Source: Canna indica (taxonomy: Eukaryota; Streptophyta; Magnoliopsida; Zingiberales; Cannaceae). From it: a stretch of DNA of 64,000 bases. The DNA is taken from the NCBI GenBank assembly GCA_034359265.1, contig CP136898.1, forward strand, positions 42,493,501-42,557,500, read 5' to 3'. The translations under genes were made by a program, and so were the position numbers. How positions within the stretch are numbered: position 1 is the first letter of the stretch; the number at the start of each line of letters is the position of its first letter. Below the pieces are notes generated by a model that was given only the letters and a program-made list of their open reading frames with translations, made no database searches and was not told the DNA's origin. Below, piece after piece: positions 58,116-64,000 of this stretch.

Positions 58116-59539
58116 TGTTGTGTGAAATCTGACACTAGAAGGGGGGTTGAATAGTGTCTGTCCCCTTTTTCAATTCTTTTCTTTTTGCTCAATTTTATCT
58201 TCACTTAGGTGCAAGTGTTTCTTAGCAAGAGATGTAATCAAATATTAATAGCAATGACAAAAGCAAACAAGCAATGCAAACAGGGATAATTATAGTGGTT
58301 CGGCCAACTGCCTACTCCACTACCTTGGCTCCTCACCAAGGATTTCTAACTACTACTTTATAGAGTTTGTGCTTCCCTTTGAATAAAATGAGGACACTCT
58401 TCTCACCACTCTGAGAACACCTCAATCCTATTCACCTAGGCTAACAACTATCTCAAATGGAAAACAAATTTACAATAAACTTCAAATACAGAGGAAAGAG
58501 CTTAATAATGTAAAAATGAACCAATGCTCATTTCCCAAGCCTTCAAGCTCCAACTTGCGGGAGGATGACTCTTTGAGTTGCAGCAAGGTTGAAGAAAGCA
58601 GGGAAGAAGCGCTCGAAATGAGTTATCGACGGAAGCAGAGGGCGTGCAACAGTTCAATCTTTTTGAAGGCTTAAAACACTTCTTTAATTGCTCAGTAAAT
58701 TTAGTAAGAAGCTTTAAAGAAGTAAGGTGTGGGATATTTATAACCCCACACCCGAACGGACCGTTCAACGGGCGAAAAAATAGCCGTTGATGCTGTTCGG
58801 TCGATTGGTCGGTCGATCGTCGGTCGATCGACTGATCGACCGCCAATGCGATCGCTGGCTTATTGTGAGTGCTCGGTTGACCGATGGGTCGATTGACTGT
58901 TGCAAATTATCAATCCCACATTCAGTCGACCAATCGGTCGACCGAATCAGTGGAGTCAGGGTCGCGCGACTTGTGATTCTCAATCCGGTCGATCGATCGG
59001 TCGATCGGTGAGCATTCTGCCAATTTTTTGTTTTGGCCGGTTGACCGACCAGTCGACCGACGCAGCCTTGCGTAGATTCCTTCACCAACTTCGATCGACC
59101 GATAGGTCGATCGAATGGCTACTGCCAGTTTTTTTGTCATTCAGTTGATCGAATAGGCTGCTTAGCAGAATACTACCTTGTTCGGTCGATTGACCGGTCG
59201 ATCGAACTCAGGCTGAGGCTGATTTCTCCATGAAATTTTTACATGCCTTTTTTTATGGATTTAGTTACCAAGTTCTAACTTTGATAACTATACAATTAGG
59301 CTTGGGATAAGATCGTCCTAGGGGTATATTACAAGATATCTATTTGATTTATGCCCGAGCCTTTCTTTGATATTTTTTTCTTCCGTTTCTTTGACGATCT
59401 TTTCTTTCGTCTCGTTTGAACAGACTTGACATGCTTATCGCAACCTCAACCTGAACTCAAAACTTCACACTTGGATTAAATGCATATTTGTTATCATCAA
59501 AATAAAGATCGAGGCTTAAGAGAGACCCTTAAGCCAACA
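58116..59539 (-). mobile_element. Solo LTR G of the element A family
   Basis: On minus it starts TGTTGGCTTAAGGGTCTCTC and ends CACAACA, as in element A. Perfect TSD CAAAG at 58111-58115 and 59540-59544. Palindrome array at about 58790-59205. No internal sequence remains, so LTR-LTR recombination removed it. Confidence 0.97.
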
Positions 59540-59544
59540 CAAAG

Positions 59545-60239
59545 TTCTAAGCTTGCAAAAACAATTATCCACAAATGTTCTTCACAATAAATTTTGCCTA
59601 TATTCTCCATTCATCCTTAGGTTGCTTATTACAATACAAAAGTCCACAAGATATCAACCCTCATGAGTGCAATTCCAAATTCAGCAACATTGGGCAGCTC
59701 AAAGCTTTATTATCAACAAGAAGTCAACTCAATGCTTTAACCAAGAACAACATTAGGGACATGACATATCAATGACTACATCCTAACTATCTGGTTTACC
59801 CCCTCATAGTTAGTGCATGCTTAATTCAAACAATCTGAATACAAAGGTAAGTTGAGAAAGGTTAGACAATACTCCCCTGATTTTAGTGCTTATGTTGATT
59901 CCATAAGTTTCTCCAGGAGCTCGCATGAAAAGTGCCTTTCCTTTGTTCTTGGGGTTCCTTGACATATTCTTATTATTTTTTGTAGTAGATTCTTCAACTT
60001 GATTTCTCGCCCTGACAGAAAAAAATAGAAGTAAACAATAGCTAAACAGAATTATCTAAACTAAAGAGTCACATCGTGGTGCAATGTTTTACTCCACAGT
60101 AGAAGTGAACACTGCCCTTAATGTTTTATTGAAATTATTAAATTGCAAAACTAAACATAGTGATGAAAAGTGCAAAGAAAAAGAAACCGCCATGTTTAAA
60201 GTATTGGCTAGACTTCCTGCATGTTTAGTTTGGACTTGG
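59545..60239 (-). other. Element F 3' non-coding region, part 2
   Basis: No recognised ORF; AT-rich. Continues the region between integrase and LTR where related Athila elements carry an envelope-like gene. None is seen here. Confidence 0.6.
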
Positions 60240-60655
60240 CAAGGTGATTGAAGCTTTCTCCCTGTCGAAATCTCCTCCATAATAGTGCTTCAACCGCTGT
60301 CCATTAACAAGGAATTTCCTCTCAGAATTCTCTTCAGTAAGTTCAATAGCTCCATGATCCAACATCCTCACTACAACAAAGGGACCTGACCATCTAGACT
60401 TATGCTTGCTTGGAAAGAGCTTGAACCTAGAATTATACAGTACCTTCTGCCCTTCTTGGAAAACTCTTGGAAGAATCTTTTTGTCATGCTACAATTTTGA
60501 TCTTTCTTTGTATAACTTGGCATTTTCATAAGCAGTGAACTTGAATTCATCTAGCTCGTTCATTTGCAATTTTCTTCTTTCACGAGCAGTTGTCATGTCC
60601 ATGTTAAGTTATTTAATGGCCCAGTATGCACGATGTTCAAGCTCAACAGGTAGAT
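60240..60655 (-). pseudogene. Element F integrase, C-terminal part
   Basis: Minus translation: HLPVELEHRAYWAIK, a stop, LNMDMTTARERR, ELDEFKFTAYENAKLYKERS, FQEGQKVL, NSRFKLFPSKHKSRWSGPF and NGQRLKHYYGGDFD. These are the conserved integrase C-terminal blocks of plant Ty3/gypsy elements. It is separated from the core by solo LTR H. At least two stops and a missing residue near 60440 indicate decay. Confidence 0.9.
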
Positions 60656-60660
60656 GACAT

Positions 60661-62239
60661 TGTTGGCTTAAGGTTTTCAACATTGGTCTTAATCTCGGTT
60701 TTGATGATAACAAACATGGAACTAATGTTTCATTGAGAAATACTTTCAGGTTCCATATTGGTTAGTGCACGACGTCCTCGATCGGAAATATCGGAGAAAT
60801 CAAAAAATCAGAAGGACGTTGGTCGACACGCTCGGATTCGTCGAGAAGATAGAGTCTAGATTTAGGCTATCTAGTTTATGTTGTAAATCCTCATGATGAT
60901 ACATAACAACCCAAAAACCAAACCCAAACCTCCAAAATATGAAAACTCGAAAACTGCCCTGAAATTCACTAAGCCTAGAGAGCTCCTTGGAGGGCTATAT
61001 GACCTAGACATTTTCTTGACACAAAAAATAGCGGTAATTGTTCCTTGGATAAAAACTAGATAACGATGTATTTTTAAGGAATTTTTGGAAGCCTTTAGAA
61101 TACCCATATTTGACCCGGGAGATTAGAAAATTTTTATTTTTCGGAAATTTATACTAGACCCTAAAAACTAGATTTTGATTCTTAAGGATTTTGATTTTTT
61201 TAGATATTTTTATTGAATCCAAATGGGGGTGATCCTTATATAACATTTATATTTTAAAGTTATTAACTTAAAGTTAGTAAATATTATATAAGTAGACTTA
61301 GCAAAGACGGAACCCAAACGAGCAAAAAATTCAGCCTAACCAAACTGCCCTGCCCAGGTTCGGTCAACCGACTGGTCGACCGGCGGCATTTCGGTCGACC
61401 GGACAAGCGACCAGTGAGCTGTAATGGGCAAAAAATCGCCCGTTGAGAAGAGAGAAATCTCTCTTCTCTTCATGGCTTATAAATAGGAAGCCATGTGAGC
61501 CTTCCTTTATGATGTTGATCACCTCTAACCTCCTTGAGCCATCTTTTGATCAATTCTAAGCCTTCATTGAGCCAATCTTGTGAAAACCCTTGTTTGAGCC
61601 AAAAACCTTTTAACTTGTCTTCATTCCTTCATTGATTAACCATCAAAAGCATCAAGAGGAAGCTATGCATCTTGTTGTGGAGCTAAGTAATTTATTGTTT
61701 GATTTATCGCTCCATTTATTGTTGTATTTTCTTGTTTACTTCTTTGTATTCGAGTTTGTATAAGACCTAGAGTGTGGGTCTTGAAATTGGGTGGTAGCCT
61801 TGGTGTTTGAGGTTTAAATCCACCGGTGTAAACGTAGTTTGTTAGGATTAGTTGAGTTATCCTTAGGTTGAGGTGGGAGAGTGCTCTCGGTAGGAAGGCG
61901 GGATACTTTCGGGTGTGGAAGTATCTTCGGTTTGAGAGCGGAGACTTTCTAGTGTAAAGTCCTAATTGTAAGGAAACTAATTAATCTAGTTAAATTAGTT
62001 TAAAAATCCTAAGCGAGGTGCTTAGGTAGTGGAGTAGGCATTGGGGCTGAACCACTATAAATCATTGTGTTAGCATGGTTATCTTTGTTTGTGCTAAATT
62101 GCTTTATTATTGCTTCCGCATTTAGTTGATAAATTGCAACTTGCCTAAGTAATCAAGTAAACGATTAAAATCGGAATTAGGCGAAAGATTTAGATAACAC
62201 ACTATTCACCCCCCCTCTAGTGTGGTCATTTCACCAACA
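60661..62239 (+). mobile_element. Solo LTR H of the B/C family, inside the integrase gene
   Basis: Starts TGTTGGCTTAAGG and ends CACCAACA. TSD GACAT (60656-60660) and TACAT (62240-62244), one mismatch. Integrase codons on each side join (GKTC / HLPVELEHR). It has one short palindrome cluster (61355-61412) and TATAAATA at 61478-61485. Confidence 0.95.
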
Positions 62240-62244
62240 TACAT

Positions 62245-62840
62245 GTTTTCCCGTAAATCAGCATATAAGGAGTCATGCCAATGGGAGTTTTGAAGGCAGT
62301 CCTATAAGCCTAAAGAGCATCATCTAACTTTAGAGACCAATCCTTGCGTGAATGATTCACTATTTTCTCTAAAATTCTCTTGATCTCTCTATTAGAAATT
62401 TCCGCTTGTCCACTGGTTTGGGGATGATATGTTGTGGCCACTTTATGTGTAACTCCATATTTTTCCAACATGCCATTGAAGAGTTTGTTGCAGAAATGAG
62501 ATCCTTCATCACTTACAACGGCTCTTGGAGTTCCAAATTGGTAGAATATGCTCTTCAGAAACTTTACTACTCCTTTTGTGTCATTTGTTTGCATAGCTGC
62601 TGCTTCCACCCATTTAGAAACATAGTCTACAACAACTAATATATAATGATTACCAAATGATGGTATAAAAGGTCCCATGAAGTCTATCCCCTAGATTTCA
62701 ACCTCTAAAATGTTCTGTAGAGGCATTTCTTGCCTGTTGGATATGTTACCAGTCCTTTGGCATCTATCACATTTGCGCACATACTCATGAGCATCTCTAA
62801 ACAACGTTGGCCAATAAAAACCAGCTTCTAAAACTTTGGC
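62245..62840 (-). pseudogene. Element F integrase, zinc-binding and catalytic core
   Basis: Minus translation: GFYWPTLFRDAHEYVRKCDRCQ (shown here in parts: GFYWPTLF, EYVRKCDRC) is the HHCC zinc region; then [31 protein letters not shown] and [15 protein letters not shown], carrying the D, D and E of the catalytic core. A stop precedes GIDFMGPF near 62694 and a stop follows LDDAL near 62310. The enzyme inserts the DNA copy into the genome. It joins TPYMLIYGKTC before solo LTR H. Confidence 0.93.
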
Positions 62841-63523
62841 TGAGTGTGGATACCACTGAAGTGACCTTCATAAGGTGATGAATGGCAATGCCACCGCACT
62901 TTTTGTTGCTCCTCCTCAGGTATACACCTTCGGATAAACCCATCCTTGCAGAGCTTGAAGTAATATGGTTCCTCCCAAATATATGGTCTAGCTTCATGCA
63001 AAAGCTTTTTCTTCTGTTGATAGTTAAAATCTGGAGGACTCACTTTACAAGCTAAGTAATTAGCTAAGTATGCATACCAAGGTTGTGAACTCAACTGCAT
63101 CAGCTCGGTACATTGTATTGCCAGGACTTGCTCATTAGGAAAAGTTACTTTTATCATGGTCTCCTCTTCCATTGCAGCTTGTGTCTTCAATCTAGATAGA
63201 TGGTCTGCCACAAGATTTTCTGACCCTCTCTTATATCTGATCTCCATATCAAACTCCTGAAGTAGCAAGATCCATCTAATGAGTCGTGGTTTGGCTTCTT
63301 TTTTGGAAATTAAGTACTTGATTGTAGAGTGATCTGTGTATACAATGACTTTAGCACCGATAACATATGGCCCGAACTTGTCAAATGCAAACACCACTGC
63401 CAGCATCTCTTTCTCAATGGTAGTGTAATTTGTTTGAGCTCCATTCAAGGTCTTACTAGCATAATAAATGGTGTAAAAGACCTTGTTTTTTCGCTGCACC
63501 ATCGGCCATGTCACTAGCATCAC
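62828..63523 (-). pseudogene. Element F RNase H and linker
   Basis: Open frame of 231 residues: [44 protein letters not shown] and [13 protein letters not shown] are the RNase H blocks with catalytic Glu and Asp residues. The linker [20 protein letters not shown] and EGHFSGI leads to the integrase zinc region, with a frameshift near 62840. At the other end, a frameshift in the A run near 63490 separates it from the RT tail. Confidence 0.93.
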
Positions 63524-63989
63524 ACATCACTTCAAATGGCAGCTCCCAATTTGGTCCTACAATGACGGGTGCGGATACTAGCTTCTTCTTCAGTTCATTG
63601 AAAGCTATCAAACATCCTTGGTTCAACTCAAATGGTGTATCCTTCTCAAGAAGATAGCAGAGTGGCTTGGATATCCTTGAGAAGTCCTTGATAAACCTTC
63701 TATAAAACCCAGCATGGCCTAAAAAACTCCAGACTCCTCTTACTGAAGTAGGTGGCGACAACTGCTCAATCACCTATATTTATGCTTTGTCCACTTCTAT
63801 TCCTCTCTGGGACACCTGGCCTAGAACAATCCCTTCTTGAACCATGAAATGACATTTTTCCCAGTTCAAGACAAGATTAGTTTCAATGCATCTGATTAGC
63901 ACCTTGGTTAGGTGATCAAGGCAAGAGTCAAAGGATTCTCCAAAAATAGAAAAATCATCCATGAATATCTCCATGTTCTGTTCCAACAT
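63456..63989 (-). pseudogene. Element F reverse transcriptase, C-terminal half
   Basis: From 63989: MEIFMDDFSIFGESFDSCLD with the catalytic MDD, then NWEKCHFMVQEGIVLG and GIEVDKA. Two stops at 63774-63782 follow, then in the same frame VIEQLSPPTSVRGVWSFLGH, FYRRFIKDFSRI and FEVMCDASD. The N-terminal half lies outside the window. The coding frame is open to the window edge. Confidence 0.95.
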
Positions 63990-64000
63990 ATCATTGAATA

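Larger units (their letters stand above)
55838..64000 (-). mobile_element. Element F: Athila-like Ty3/gypsy retrotransposon, partial at the window edge
   Basis: On minus: RT, RNase H and integrase (from 64000 down to 60240), a non-coding 3' region, a polypurine tract GCGTGGGGGG, and the 3' LTR 55838-57488. Order RT-RNase H-integrase defines Ty3/gypsy. RT motif FMDDFSIFG and the CTCGAGGACTAG segment before the tract are usual in Athila-like elements. No envelope-like ORF is seen. It was inserted into the 128-bp tandem repeats. Two solo copia LTRs lie inside. Stops and frameshifts make it inactive. Confidence 0.9.

Overview
This is nuclear DNA from a seed plant, most likely a large-genome angiosperm; I cannot name the species. 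The evidence is one intron-bearing plant gene and plant-specific transposon families. There are no prokaryotic operons. Most of the 64 kb is transposable elements, many inserted inside each other with target-site duplications (TSDs) that can still be read.

Left end (1-5.8 kb): a partial, decayed endogenous pararetrovirus of badnavirus type. It carries a coat-protein region, a zinc knuckle, the second cysteine motif CX2CX11CX2CX4CX2C, aspartic protease, reverse transcriptase, RNase H, an extra downstream ORF behind a splice-acceptor-like tract, and a promoter/primer-site region. Two frameshifts and two in-frame stops break the polyprotein.

Host gene (7.6-13.0 kb, minus strand): a PTH2-type peptidyl-tRNA hydrolase. 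Seven coding exons can be placed with continuous reading phase. The short last exon was not found in the window. Its introns hold a foldback element, a purine tract and a 0.5-kb tandem duplication.

Nested retrotransposon stack (14.8-48.7 kb): a Ty3/gypsy Tat-like remnant (gag end and protease) is split by element C, a gag-only Sirevirus-like copia element (15313-43279, plus). C is split in its 5' LTR by element B, a gag-only relative on minus (16570-32559, TSD AACAC/AATAC). B is split inside its zinc knuckle by element A, a Sirevirus with gag and pol (21390-29455, TSD TGTAC). C also holds an L1-type LINE (34784-40736, minus, 12-bp TSD) and a 521-bp TRIM (41299-41819, TSD TGGAT). Right of C the gypsy reading frame resumes, followed by tandem repeats, an antisense ORF, an LTR with primer site, and another gag start.

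Right part (48.7-64 kb): a second Tat-like antisense ORF on plus, split by a 2.2-kb solo LTR; tandem repeats matching the first copy in inverted order; then an Athila-like Ty3/gypsy element on minus (55838 to beyond the window) containing two solo copia LTRs (58116-59539 and 60661-62239).

The least explained signals are a conserved UUCG-loop hairpin block after gag in both gag-only elements, the GGTCGACC palindrome arrays upstream of the TATA box in the copia LTRs, and the badnavirus-type element with an extra, apparently spliced, downstream ORF.
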